Position numbers and translations under genes: made by a program. This document shows, piece by piece, positions 1 through 11,329 of a DNA stretch of 64,000 nucleotides. Position 1 is the first letter of the stretch. Every line of letters starts with the position of its first letter. The notes below the pieces were generated by a model. That model searched no databases. It was not told the origin of the DNA and saw only the letters and a program-made list of their open reading frames with translations. The stretch is from Polydactylus sextarius (taxonomy: Eukaryota; Chordata; Actinopteri; Polynemidae), in the NCBI GenBank assembly GCA_016801845.1, contig CM028913.1, positions 372,001 to 436,000 on the forward strand. Reading direction: 5' to 3'.

Positions 1-59
1 ATACAGCTGGAGTTGGGCAATATGCATAAAAAGGATGATATGGTCAAAATACTCATTTG

Positions 60-572
60 CCTAATAATTATGCACACAGTGTATTAGACTCTGTGGCTCC
101 ATTAAAAACTGTGCAGCCCAAAGCTAAACCTGAGCCCTGATTCAATGAGAGAACTCGCGCAGCTAGGCAGGACTGCCGCAAAGAGGTGGAAGAAAGACAA
201 GCTGCAGGTCTTTTACCAAAACCTAAAGGACTGTTAGTGCTGCTACCAAAATACTGTTAAAGAGCCAAAAGAAATCACCTGTCAAACCTCATAGAGACAA
301 ACTGTCACAACCCACATGTGTTATTTAAAACCACTGATTCTGTTCTTAATCCCCCTCAGCCTCTGTGCATAGAGGCATCCCCTGAGATGTGCAATAGCTT
401 CCTGCACATTTTTATAGATAAGATTGCCACTGCAAGGGCTCTCATCTCTACCTCTACATCTGACCCCTCTGATCCTGTGCCTTGCTCGGACGTGTATAAT
501 ATGTTTGAGCCTGTGTCTTTAAAGGTTTTAGAAGATGTGGTTGCCCAGATTAAACCACAGTATCTTAGTTAG
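60..572 (+). mobile_element. L2-like LINE fragment (segment between endonuclease and RT)
   Basis: The reading frame at 318-572 encodes 84 residues that include 'SPEMCNSFLHIFIDKI' and 'EPVSLKVLEDVVAQIKP'. This resembles the linker that precedes the reverse transcriptase domain in L2/Rex1-type fish LINEs. The stretch upstream (about 60-317) continues in broken frames. No RT follows, since the frame stops at 570-572 and the sequence then changes character. It is a dead fragment. The clade assignment rests on recognition only. Confidence 0.6.
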
Positions 573-1958
573 TAGTGGGAAAAAGATGCGGGATCTGAAT
601 CATTAACCCGATGCCCTAAAATCACACATGAGTCATGAATCTAGACGTCTATTCACCATTTAGTCACTTGAGTCATACCACATTTGATTGATATAATCAA
701 TATGATCAATAAACGACACCTTTCAAAGATCTTACATCTCACTCGGCAGAGAAATGTACCAACTCCAAGCAAGCAGCGCAAACTCTAGACACTTACTCAC
801 TCCAACTCTCCGACCGAGTCATCAGTCAGGTAAGTTTTGTTTCTCTGCCGAGTGAGTGACAACTCATGAGTCGTGACTTCCAGTGTTAGAAAAAACCTTG
901 GTACATTCACTTGGGACGTATGTAGCAGACCCGCTGATTATCACACTTATCACATTATCACACAAGAAAGTAGATGAAACAACTCATCTACAGGACCTGG
1001 ATCTCCTGTCATAAATTACACTCGGTCAGGCCAGAGGGATAAAATTCTGAGTGACCCCAAACTCTTCTGAAAAGACTCACACAGCCATAAAACCTCTTTC
1101 TTTTTCCCTTATCTGATCGAAGCCAACCTGGACCAGTAGGTGCCACATTCCAAGGTGCAAAGAACACTTCATGTGCTCATATCAAAACCTAAAAGACTGA
1201 GTTGCATTTCTCATATAACTACCCAGACTTTAATTATGTTTTGATGTACTATTATTTGTTTTTATTATGTTATCACCTGTTATGATTATTATATCATACA
1301 GGAAGTATTCAGTTGTTTTGAGAACTATTGTCTTACTATTGTTTGTGTCACACTGCAAATAACCATTCCTTCCAATAAGGTCACAGTCATAATAATAAGT
1401 TGCTGCTAATTATAAATGCCATTATTGTGATATACAAGTAACATGTAGAATATGAAATTGTTGTAAAGATCACACATGTTCAACATTAATGTGTAGGACT
1501 ACATAATTAGGTCATGGTGAATGTCGACCCAGACTCTGTAAATGAGAATTTCACGGCAACTGAAACTTTACTTTTTCTTATATCTAAGTTAAAGTTTTCT
1601 TAATTTTGCCAGCCAACATTAATTACTTTTGTTCATCTTTTTATAACATATTATTTTATTATTTTATTACTACATTGATTTTTGAAAGTTTTTGGAGTTT
1701 TTGTATCATTCGGCCAAACATTCAAATTCTTCATCTACGCTCGAGAAACGTCTTCACTGATCAGACCTGCTCAGTTCCAGAGTCTGGCAGAGCCCCTGAA
1801 CCACCAGCTGAAGCAGGTTGAGTTTAATCCTTGCTCTTGGGTTTGAGGTCTGATAGTATAAAATCTAAACTACAGTTCATTTAAATTAGTTATTCGTAGA
1901 CTTCGATATTACGATCATTAGTCCTATTCAACTAGATTCCTTTCAACATGGCTCAATT

Positions 1959-1961
<3 letters not shown>
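573..1961. other. No gene seen; unclassified repeat with short inverted motifs
   Basis: This AT-rich stretch shows no exon or recognisable protein. A motif CTCGGCAGAGAAA near 742 recurs inverted near 842 (TTTCTCTGCCGAG) and again, slightly changed, near 2571, among several ACTCATGAGTC-type palindromes. That pattern suggests a non-autonomous element or a retroelement terminus, but I could not define its borders. Confidence 0.3.

Positions 1962-1994
<33 letters not shown>
1962..1994. repeat. (CA)n microsatellite
   Basis: About 16 uninterrupted AC/CA dinucleotides. Confidence 0.95.
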
Positions 1995-1995
<1 letters not shown>

Positions 1996-2215
1996 TCATT
2001 CATATTATTCATTCATATTGGTTCATTCAATTACTAATTTGTTCATTTATACATTTAAGCCTGCTGGTTTATATAGTCTTTACTTACGTATTCACCACTC
2101 ATTCACTTAGGTATAATCCATTCACTGTTTATTATTTATTATTGTTTTATTTTTGTTTATTAAATTTGTCATATGTAAACTAAGTTCTTGTGTGGTTCTT
2201 TGGTGGGTATGGATC

Positions 2216-2249
2216 TTTTGTCTCGATCAACCTTGAGATCGAGACAAAA
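2216..2249. repeat. Perfect 13-bp inverted repeat (hairpin)
   Basis: The arms TTTTGTCTCGATC (2216-2228) and GATCGAGACAAAA (2237-2249) are exact reverse complements around an 8-nt loop. No function is evident. Confidence 0.8.
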
Positions 2250-2370
2250 TCAATTAATAATAGTCTAAATTTGTTAAATTTCATTCTAATTTCCAACGTA
2301 AAACGGTCTTCTCAGACGTCGGCAAAAGGGGGCGCCCTGGCTTTAATAGATTGTTAATAATTGTAATAGT

Positions 2371-2464
2371 AATATTACTACTACTACTACTACTAGTAGT
2401 AATAATGATAATAATAATAATAATTATTATTATTATTATCATTATTATTGTTATTATTATTAAT
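2371..2464. repeat. Compound trinucleotide repeat (ACT/AGT/AAT/ATT)
   Basis: Runs of ACT, then AGT, AAT and ATT follow each other, so the block is partly self-complementary and could fold back. Confidence 0.85.
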
Positions 2465-2622
2465 ATGAGGACTCATGAGACCTGAGTTCTCATGAGTCCT
2501 GAGTTCTCATTAGTCCTGAGTCATCACTCGTGTCCGATAGACTTACCTGACCCCCAACAAGTTGTCAGTCGTTTCTCTGCAGAGTGAGTGAGTGACTTAC
2601 AATGAGATCTTCCTGTTGTGTG

Positions 2623-2624
<2 letters not shown>

Positions 2625-2720
<96 letters not shown>

Positions 2721-2771
2721 TATATGTATGTATGTATATATGTATGTATGTATGCATATATATATATATAG
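2625..2771. repeat. (TA)n and (TATG)n microsatellite
   Basis: A long TA run is followed by ATGT tetramers and more TA. It gives spurious Tyr/Ile and His/Thr reading frames on both strands. Confidence 0.95.
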
Positions 2772-2849
2772 GCTTCCAGTAGATGTTAGTCTAGGGGTTG
2801 CTCCTAGTCAACGACCCCAAACGCAGTGACTTGTGTCACTGACCACCAT

Positions 2850-3120
2850 AAAAGATTGAAGTCTGCCTATGATTTAGCCCACAGAAACATGTGGTGGTAG
2901 AAAGTGTGGGGGATTCAGGGCTGGTTTATAAGGTTAGACCAGATAAGGGAGGGAAAGTAAAGACCCTTCATAGAAATGCCCTCAAACTTTGTGCTGGCTC
3001 TATAGAGGAGGCACCCAAAGAGAGCCCTGCTGGAGAAAAAGAGAAAAATGTCCCAACACCAATCTTGTACTTCCCAAGCAGGGCCAACCAGTGTGCAGGA
3101 TTTGCCAAAGGTAAACTGTG
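2850..3120 (+). mobile_element. Ty3/gypsy-like pol 3'-end fragment
   Basis: The reading frame from 2891 gives 'VVESVGDSGLVYKVRP' followed by 'VKTLHRNALKLC'. This is the pattern seen just after the integrase core in Ty3/gypsy-type retrotransposons of fish, where a small beta-rich domain ends in 'LHRNxL'. Only the extreme C-terminus remains, with no RT, RNase H or integrase catalytic core. It is followed by a purine tract and a candidate LTR. Confidence 0.55.
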
Positions 3121-3690
3121 GGGGGATGTCATGCTGATTATCATGTCGGTGTATTGTTGCTTATTTTGCTTATTTTCTATTATGTGCTGTGTTTTGTGTA
3201 TTTTGCTAAATTGCATGTTTTATTTATTTCATATGTATTTTGGAATTTCTCCAGTTTGTTATTATTGTAGTGCAGTTCCTTACGTTGAAGATATGCATGT
3301 TGGAAATGCCAGACTATGATTTTAGGCAGTAAATGCCACCTCCTGACTGACAACTGTACCAGCCAATCAGAGGTTGCAGCAGGCCCCACAGACTGATAGG
3401 AGGTTAGGAGGCTAGGTAGCCGGATGCGGGTGTGTTTTGTTTTTTTAGAAAGGATAGATGGCACATGCGGCGGGGAGCGGGGCAGAGACGCTAAGGACCA
3501 CAAGGGCCGACAGAGACGCGAGCGGCAGTGTATTGGAGGCCTTTCTACGCGAAGGGCAGAAGTAGGAACTTCTGCCACAAAGCTGTGAGTCTCCGACCGA
3601 TACACTGTAGCTGCAGCCTGACTACCCTGAACTAGTGACGCGCACCCTGTGTTGTAGAGTAGACTGCTGGCCATCTCCTGTGTTCCAGGT
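3118..3690 (+). mobile_element. Candidate 3' LTR after a polypurine tract
   Basis: The purine-rich GTGGGGGGA ends at about 3127 and is followed by TGTCATG, the layout expected of a polypurine tract and LTR start. The downstream 560 bp is non-coding and GC-richer around 3420-3600. No matching 5' LTR is in the window and the right border is not defined. Confidence 0.35.
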
Positions 3691-4034
3691 CTGCAGGTCT
3701 TTAAACTATAGGAAAAACAATTCTGCTTTCCAGAAGCTAAAGGCAGACAACAGTGACATTATTAGTGTGCAAAGCATGCTGGAGACAGGCTGGACATTGA
3801 CATTGACTTTGTAGTGAACAAAATATTCATATGTTTGCCTTTGTGGAGGAATATTATCATGTTGTACAGAGACACGTACCCACAAGATGGTTTTAAGTCT
3901 GTGACCTGCTGTCCAGAGGCTACATGACAGCTGGACAGCTGTCAAGAGCTATTTCTTGTCTTGTCTTGTGGAAGTTGTCCAAAATGGATCAGGATGGTGA
4001 GGGGTAACCGCCTGAGCTGCAGGCCTACCTGGCC

Positions 4035-4480
4035 TTCCTTTTAAAACACACTGAAGATCTTCAGTGATGTTGTGCTACTGTTGGAGGGACAGGATGAGAC
4101 TGTCTGTGAGATATATGACCTGAATCTTACTCTGAAGACAAAGCTCCAACAACGGCAAATTGATTCCCTCTTTGGAATGGAGACCACTGCTATCATCAAA
4201 CAGTTTCCTGAGCATAAGGTCAAGACAATCAAGCAGGGTTTTTCTAACTCCGTCAAAGCTGCACTCAACTATCTGGAAAAAATGGTATGACTTTACAGAT
4301 AGCAACTATCAGAAGAATGTTGCATGCTTGGCACTGAAGAACAAGTTCACATTCTCCCTGCTCAGTGATGCTGTGGACGTCCTACAGATAGCGTGTTGGC
4401 TAAAATCATGGACCGTGATCCACTGTTGTCACACAGGATTGGGTTTTTTCGCCTGTCAGATGACTCACTGGTGAGAGACA
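4035..4480 (+). pseudogene. Degenerate transposon-derived reading frame
   Basis: From about 4045 a frame encodes residues including 'LKTKLQQRQIDSLFGMETT' and 'VKTIKQGFSNSVKAALNYLE'. It continues in the next frame with 'WYDFTDSNYQKNVACLALKN' after a one-base shift at about 4280. This looks like a DNA-transposon-derived protein of fish, hAT-like by general appearance. No start, intron or complete domain can be defined. Confidence 0.35.
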
Positions 4481-6098
4481 TATAACCCTGTAAGATGAAA
4501 GTTTTAAAGCAGGGATCTGGGTTTTCTATGGTGCTGGGGGCAACAACACAGCAATGGGTCTCTTCCTGGATTAAACCAACCCCTTTAGGCTGAGTTGTAC
4601 TTTCCTGGTTTTTGCATTTTAGGGTCAAATTTTGTTGTGCCTGGCACAAAAACAATAAAGATTCTTCATTCTTGATTCTTGATTTAAATGCCAAAGACTG
4701 AGATACAGCAGGTACAGTTTTAACTTGGTCACTGGTGGCTGTGGAAGTGGCTATGTATATTATATATGTTTGACAGCCGGGACTGCAGCAGTGGTGAGTA
4801 AAGTAACTTTTTGTTCATTTAAAAATACAACAATATGTTCAGTAAGACCTTTTAAACTCTTCTAATAGTACCAGTTCACGAAAGAGTCAAATGAAGAGGC
4901 TTTGAAGACAGTATACCATTTATCAGAGTAGACTTTTTGTGAACAAAAGTAAGCTTGTGAAGCCATTCTCCCCTGCTGTCTGAACCTTTTTGGGGTAGGC
5001 CTCAAGAACCAACTCATAGGTTTGCCTAATGGCAGCTTTTACCAGATTACATTTTAAACTATGCTCAAGGGGCAATGCAGCCTCTATCTATTGGGCTTTG
5101 CTGTGCAATTTGCATTGCACTAAAAGAGACCAAATTTCCTGCAGCCATCATAATGCCTTTGCAATGTGCTCAAATGCTGTAAAATACAAATCAACCTCGT
5201 TTTCTGAGAACATAGGCACTAATGATACATGCTTTGCAATGTCAAAGCTTTCAGTGGATGCCTGAGGGGGAGGCAGAGACAACCTGTTGTAACTCCAGCT
5301 GACGCAACTTTACGGCCTTGAGCCAGAACTACCACTAAGGGCAAGGGCATCAAAATGAGTGTGAGCAGTACTCAACCAGCTGATCCACTAATAGAGCTTT
5401 AAGCACAACGAATATTGATTCACTGATTTATTTGCACCAGATTGCACTAAAACGCTCTAAACTGAAACTACAGCCAGTTTCAGTCGCTATGGACACACAT
5501 GCTATGCAGTCAATTCAAATTTACCTACCCACTAATGTAATTAAATCTTTGAATTTGGGATTACCTTGAGGTATCCCAGACAAGCCCCCACATATGTTAT
5601 GACCCCAGCTCGTAGGGATAACAAAGAAAGTAACATAAAGAACCAGCTGGGAAGGGGATTGGATGATGGAACCGGAATACCCCAATCCCAAACGACAAGG
5701 GCAGCGTGACTGAGAGACGCAAAGTATGAGGTGGAATCTAAGCCAGGGCAGCAGGCGCACCAACTGTGAATCAGGGATGGCACAGCAAAATCTGCATAAT
5801 GACTCCAGGAGCAGAACATGTATCTCAGGGAAAAGGAGCGTAATGGCCATGATACCAGCTGTTAAAGATCTACAGCACATCTTCAATAATAATAGTCTAC
5901 AACTAGAGAGAGTTCTCAGTCTGTGGAAGACATCCTGCCCGGCAAGGTGACTATAGATCAGTGGCACTCACATCTGACCTGATAAAGAGCCGTTAATATA
6001 AAGAGTTTGTCCAACTGAACAACAGGGAGCCATGTCGTGACCTTAAGTCCAAGGGTTCTACATTGTATTACTATTACACCATTTATTATAAATCATCT
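4481..6098. other. No gene recognised
   Basis: Both strands have open frames (for example 5521-5967 on the minus strand) but nothing resembles a known family, and no exon-like splice sites bracket conserved peptide. The stretch leads into a LINE-type tail at 6099-6191, so part may be untranslated or decayed LINE sequence. Confidence 0.4.
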
Positions 6099-6191
6099 AA
6101 CTTATGGTGTTGTATAGGAACTTTTTGAAATTTGAAGGAACCTCCCTAAGGGAACAATAAAGGTTCTATCTATCTGTCTATCTATCTATGA
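6099..6191 (+). mobile_element. LINE 3' tail with (CTAT)n repeat
   Basis: GAACCTCCCTAAGGGAACAA followed by TAAAGG and CTATCTAT repeats has the shape of the 3' end of a fish LINE that terminates in short tandem repeats. The body was not assigned. Confidence 0.45.
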
Positions 6192-6629
6192 TCCTTGTCT
6201 CTTGCCTCTATAAATACTATGGTATTTCCCAGAATATACGGTGAAAGTTTGTAAACCTCTTGAGTGGTTCATATTTTTCGGTTGTTTTACGATCATTTTC
6301 TTATTTCATCATCACCAGTTTTTATATATGAAATGTCAATGTATATTTATCAATTCTATGCTTGTTGTTGAGGGAACTATGTGAGTAGTCAGCATACTAT
6401 GTGAAACACCGAATAAGAGTATGTGCAAACGGAAGTGAACCACAGCTGCATAAATAAGGTCAAGAATGTTATAGACTCAGGTGAAACACGTGTGGGTGCT
6501 CAAGTAATTAATTAAGCAGACCAATCAAATGCTTCATCTGTAGGAAAAGTTTTGAGTGGTACTGATTATAGGAGACAAGAAACCAACCAAACCACTGACA
6601 TGCTTAGATGTAAAACTCACAAACCAATA

Positions 6630-6885
6630 TTGCTAAGAGAAAAGGAGATGTTCGAAGACATCAAGAAGAAGGTAGTGACCACCCATCAGTCTAGGGAAAG
6701 CTACAAGATCAATCTCAAAAGATTACAACTCCAGCCATCCACTGTAAGACAAATTATTTACAAATAGAGAGCAATAAGCATCACCACAACTCTACCCAGA
6801 AGTGGACAACCATGAAAACTTTCACCAAGAAACACCAGAAAAATAGAACTCAGCAAAAGTTCATTCAGGAAGACTAACATTGCCC
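6630..6885 (+). pseudogene. Tc1/mariner transposase N-terminal fragment
   Basis: The frame reads 'FEDIKKKVVTTHQSRESYKI' and 'LQLQPSTVRQIIYK', then a stop, then 'TTLPRSGQP' and 'KLSPRNTRKI'. This is the order of the paired-like helix-turn-helix and GRPR-like linker of Tc1 transposases. In-frame stops are present and the DDE domain is missing, so it is a dead fragment. Confidence 0.6.
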
Positions 6886-9800
6886 ATGCTCACAAAGTCA
6901 GAACCACCCACTGGGCATCTGCGTTACATACCTGCTAGCCGTGTCTTTAATAATAATCCAATAATCACCAGACATGGTTTTGACCAATCAATCTCAAGTC
7001 GCAAAGATTTAAAAGTGTCATTTCTCTCTGCTCTCATTCAGCTGTCATTTCAGCATCATGCATCAGCAAGAGATGCCATTTCAGTATGTTAACCTCAAAC
7101 CTCGACTAGCTTACCTTTGCATCGATGGCGTCTGCTCAAATTTAGAATCTCGACGACATCCTCTCTGCTCTCTGCATGTCTATTCCCTGCATCTGATCCT
7201 CTGAGGCTCTAACCAAGCAGTGAGCTCTTCCTGGGTGCAGCTCAGCCTTTTTCGTCCACTTGTCCGTATGGCTTCCACCAGATTAGCTTCAGCAGAAGGA
7301 ACACGAGCTATACAGTCCCAGTTTTGGCCTCGGACATGTCCCGTCCTGGACTCGATCGACTCAAGTACGGGCTGCTCCTCCTGAAGCTTTTCCACATGCC
7401 ACAGCACAGCCCTTAGTTCCTGCCATTGTCCATCGTGTAAGGCATGGAATCACCTACTTCCCTTCCTAAGTGGCCATCAAACCAGGCTTTGTCCACTGCA
7501 ACACGTGTCTCCGCTGCTCCAGTTGCTCTGCACTTCAGCCGCGCTGAAGCGCAGCACCTCTGCCCACTGGTCACCTGGTGAGATCTATCCATCCACCTTC
7601 CTCAGATCTGTACAATTAACACCAGCAGTGCAACGCATTTCTCAATCTCAACACACAGTAAGCAGTCACATCATCATTATTAAAGCCGCTCACCTGCAGC
7701 AATCATGAGACAAACTACACAGCTATCCGTCCAAGCACTTTAATCATTGCCACATCACATTATATTAACCAAAACACTATTGTTTACCCCTGGTCTTTCA
7801 ATATGAACTCAGATCAGATTAACTTGTCATGCTAATATTGTTGGTGAAGATGAAACTTGGCAGGTGCCAACATAGTAAGTTCTCTGTGAGAAATGCCTTG
7901 AGGGGGTGTATAAACAGGGTGATACATGCACATCTCATTGAGAGCCCTGTTTTCCCCTTTTCAGTTGTCAAGTCACTCTGTCCAGAAGTCAGACTTGGTC
8001 CTCTGTCAATTCCTGAAAACAATGTTGAGTCAAACAGTCTTTATAGTAAACTCTCACTACACTTACAAAGTTATTGGTACTTTGTTTAATGTGTAGGGAT
8101 CCTATTTATGCTACTGCTGAATATTTTTTGCTATTTTGAGCTTTGATAATAGTTGTATGTTGCATGGTAAAATAGACCCTGGATTCAAATTACTCTAAAC
8201 CATCACTTTAATTAAATGAGTCAATTGTGGCATGCTGCTGCTTGGTTTGAATAAAAACCGCACAGCATGGACACCTTTGCATTAGATCAACCACTGATCA
8301 ACTAGTTCCTTACAATAGCCAAGGTGAATCCCATGAACCTTCACCATACAAGCATACAGTAAATGAACAGAGATAAACAAAGTGTTATCCATCTATCTAT
8401 CCTATCTAACTTAGAAATGGAAGAGAAGTCAAAGTCAAGGTAGATGGGGGATAAGGATGTATGGAGGAAGGCTAAGGGGACAAAATATAAGAAGAGGAGG
8501 CTAAGTATATAGACACGTTCCAGATTAAATAAGGGCTACAGCTGTAGACCATGATATCAATCATGGTTTTACGACTGAGGCTGGATGAAGAGTGGAGTCA
8601 AATGCTGGCAGAACCACTGTGTCCTCAAATATACAAAAAGTTTGTTGGGAGAACAGATGTGTAATCCAAAGAAGTAATATGCACTGTATATAAAGAACTG
8701 TTCTAGTATATAATTTGAATACTTGTAAAGCTAAGTAGGCTATAGCCTCTTGCTTGAATTCATTCATCTAGGTGACACTGTGTACTGTACTGTCCTGTAT
8801 TACAGTATTTGGGGATTGTACCATGTTTACAATACATTGCTGTAAATATGGTATGTAAATAAAGTTTTAGCAAATCTTTTTTGTGTGTGTTTGTGTGTGT
8901 GTTTTATATGTTTTATATTCTTGCAATTTTACTCTACTGTACCACATCACCTAGGACAGTAACACCACCTCACAGCACTAGAAGAGGACCCTTTTTACCC
9001 TGGTAAAATGACGCATTTAGTACAAATCTAAACTAAGAATTTTGACAAAGATACACACTTTTGCGGGTAATCCTCCTATGTAGTGCAGTTTGCACTAACT
9101 GTTTTGAGAAATGCACTAAACACCAAAGAAACTCTAATGGCGCCTACTTCACACTAAACAGAATATCAGACTGTTGACTGTCTTCTTATCTGCAGTGAGT
9201 TAATTATGTTTTCTTTTTATGTTGATAATCCTGTTGTGACAAAGTCTGCTCATATAATAGATTATTAATAAACTGATTAAATCCCGTGTAAGGTCGCAGT
9301 AATTATCACCACTGAGTCATGAACAGTTATGCTCATGGCTCAATCTAAATCTAATCTAAATCAAACTGTTAAATCTAATCTTTTTTTGTGTGTGTGTTTA
9401 ACTCTCTCAACACTTGGCCTCTGTTTTGATACATGGTCCTCTTGAGTCATGTACAGAACTAAATAACCTTTCACAGCAATAGCTGCTAACTGGTCTAATC
9501 AAGGCAATCTGAATAACAGTCATACTTTCAGTTAAGAGAACTTATGTCCACAATTTTATACACAGGGCCTGAGCAGCAGGACCAGCCTCTTTCTGTACCT
9601 CACAGATTATGGTGGTGTTCACTCCCTTTTAGATAGGGTCAGTGTGGCTTTATACTCATACAGCAACTGGTTCTTTGTGTTCTTTCTCTCTGTCCTCTCC
9701 CTCTATGTCAACCAAAGCACAGACTTTATAATAAATTATTAATGAATATTGTATGTATATTGACTCACATAGATTTTAATCAATATTCAATTTGAATTTT

Positions 9801-10000
9801 GGTTTTCAATGAAATGCAGTCAGGTAACATCACTCTAACCTGAAAGTGCTTCTGTCAGAAATAACAGCCATTAATTTACTTCCTTTTTCAATTGTGTACT
9901 GATTTAAGAGACATTACAACACACCACAGAGCAGAGGGTGTAACATTTAACATTTATTTTAGAAATGCATGGAGCTAAACCACCCCTAAAGCCTAAATAC
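6886..10000. other. No gene recognised; repeat-rich intergenic DNA
   Basis: No exon with a recognisable product was found. Local features include a TG-rich tract near 8880-8903 and an AATAAA at about 8858-8863 before a T-rich tail, which may be the end of a retroposed sequence. The open frames here are short and have no family signature. Confidence 0.35.
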
Positions 10001-10009
10001 AAAGTATAG

Positions 10010-10110
10010 TAGCGTTGGGCATATCAATCTAACTATCGACAGTATCAATACCAAGGTGAGGATCAGTGTGATACTAGTATGATGAGATACTTTTGTTGCA
10101 GTTTCTCTTC
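10010..10110. mobile_element. hAT-like MITE fragment
   Basis: GTTGGGCATATCAATCTAAC followed by 'TATCAATACCAAGGTGAG' looks like a degenerate copy of the hAT-type short elements with 'TATCGATACC' cores that are frequent in fish. It has no coding capacity and the boundaries are approximate. Confidence 0.35.
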
Positions 10111-10349
10111 AGTAAATTACTTGAATTTCCTCAGATTTCACGGAGGTGTGGTTTCTCTCCGGATCTGCCTGTCTGTTTTCTCTGTCTCTCTCTCTCAGTC
10201 AGAGCACTGAGATGTAGCCTGTGATGGTGGAGAGAAAGAGAAGGGAAGAAGTAATTTGCCATGTGGTAACACCACCAATGTACAGAAACATATAAAAGCA
10301 GTTTACCCTTGAGAGGACTCCGAGCTGCCCGACAGAGAGACAGAGGTCA

Positions 10350-10350
<1 letters not shown>

Positions 10351-10430
<80 letters not shown>
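10351..10430. repeat. (TA)n(TG)n(TA)n microsatellite
   Basis: TA repeats, about 17 TG repeats, then TA repeats lie back to back. Confidence 0.95.
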
Positions 10431-10432
<2 letters not shown>

Positions 10433-10569
10433 ATATATAGGATAATAAGCACAGTGAATGAAGGTGGACGGGGGTGTCGTCGGACCCTGGCAGCTCCAAA
10501 CAGGAGCATTTGTACATCGGTTAATAATAAAATACAGTTATTTAATATCCTAGTTAATTACTGTAGGAG

Positions 10570-10755
10570 TCAATAATGCAGCAGTGCCACTGTCTGAGGG
10601 ACAGTCAGCTCCATTGTGTCACTGACAACATGCGGTTGTAGGAGATCACAGATATACGTGACACGCTCCAATAAATAATCTTGCCGGTCTCTAAAAACCC
10701 TGGTCCTCCTCAGAGACCCTCTCTCAATCCGGCACCAAGCTCCACAGATCTTCAA
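10570..10755 (-). pseudogene. PIF/Harbinger transposase fragment
   Basis: The minus strand encodes 'RVFRDRQDYLLERVTYICD' followed by 'LLQPHVV' and 'ELTVPQTVALLHY'. This is the N-terminal signature of HARBI1-type nucleases. The sequence stops before the DDE region, so only about 60 residues remain. Confidence 0.55.
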
Positions 10756-10954
10756 TAAAAGGACGAGACATTTTCAAGAGCATTGATTGGTTGGAGGGCA
10801 GGGATTTTATAGCTGTTGATCTCTGATCTGGAACATGACCTGCTCAGGAGCAGGTTAGCCATTCAGCATCAGTTACCATGGAGATGTAGCCGGGTAAGAA
10901 GTAAACCACCTTCATAGGACGGAAAACCCCAAGTTAAACCTGAAGTTACCACGA

Positions 10955-11312
10955 TAAGAAGTAGTACAGGCCTCTGGTTAGTTTCATCTGGTTTCATAGA
11001 TAAGTACATCTGGGTATCATCTGCATAACAGTGGAAGTTTATATTGTGCTACCTGCTGATGTTGCCTAAGGGAAGCATGTACAAGATAAAAAGGATTGGT
11101 CCTAACACAGAACCCTGTGGAACTCCATGACTAACTGCAGTATGTATGGAACACTCATTGTTTACATGAACAAACTCGAATCTATCTGATAGATACGACT
11201 TAAACCAATCAAATGCAGTGCCTCTAATCCCAACAACATGTTTTGGTCTATGTTATAGGATCTTATGATCGATTGTGTCAAATGCAGCACTAAGATCCAA
11301 AAAGACAAGTAG
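10955..11312 (-). pseudogene. L2/CR1-like LINE reverse transcriptase fragment
   Basis: The minus strand translates, in one frame with stops, through 'LDLSAAFDTIDHKIL', 'GVPQGSVLGPILFILYM' and 'CYADDTQMYLSMKP'. These are RT palm motifs A and B and the catalytic YADD motif C, in order. At least two in-frame stops break it (after DHKIL, and between the GVPQG and YADD motifs). It is a dead insertion of a different LINE family from the one that follows. Confidence 0.8.
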
Positions 11313-11329
11313 GTGACATCAGGTAAATT

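Noticed and set aside
2524..2829. Open frames of repeated His-Thr-Tyr-Ile and Ile-Tyr on both strands
   Set aside because: They are translations of the TA/TATG microsatellite.
3180..3674. A 164-codon minus-strand open frame
   Set aside because: It lies in the candidate LTR, lacks recognisable domains and runs against the element's direction.
5521..5967. A 148-codon minus-strand open frame
   Set aside because: It resembles no family that I know, has no exon context, and its composition is that of random sequence opposite a decayed repeat.
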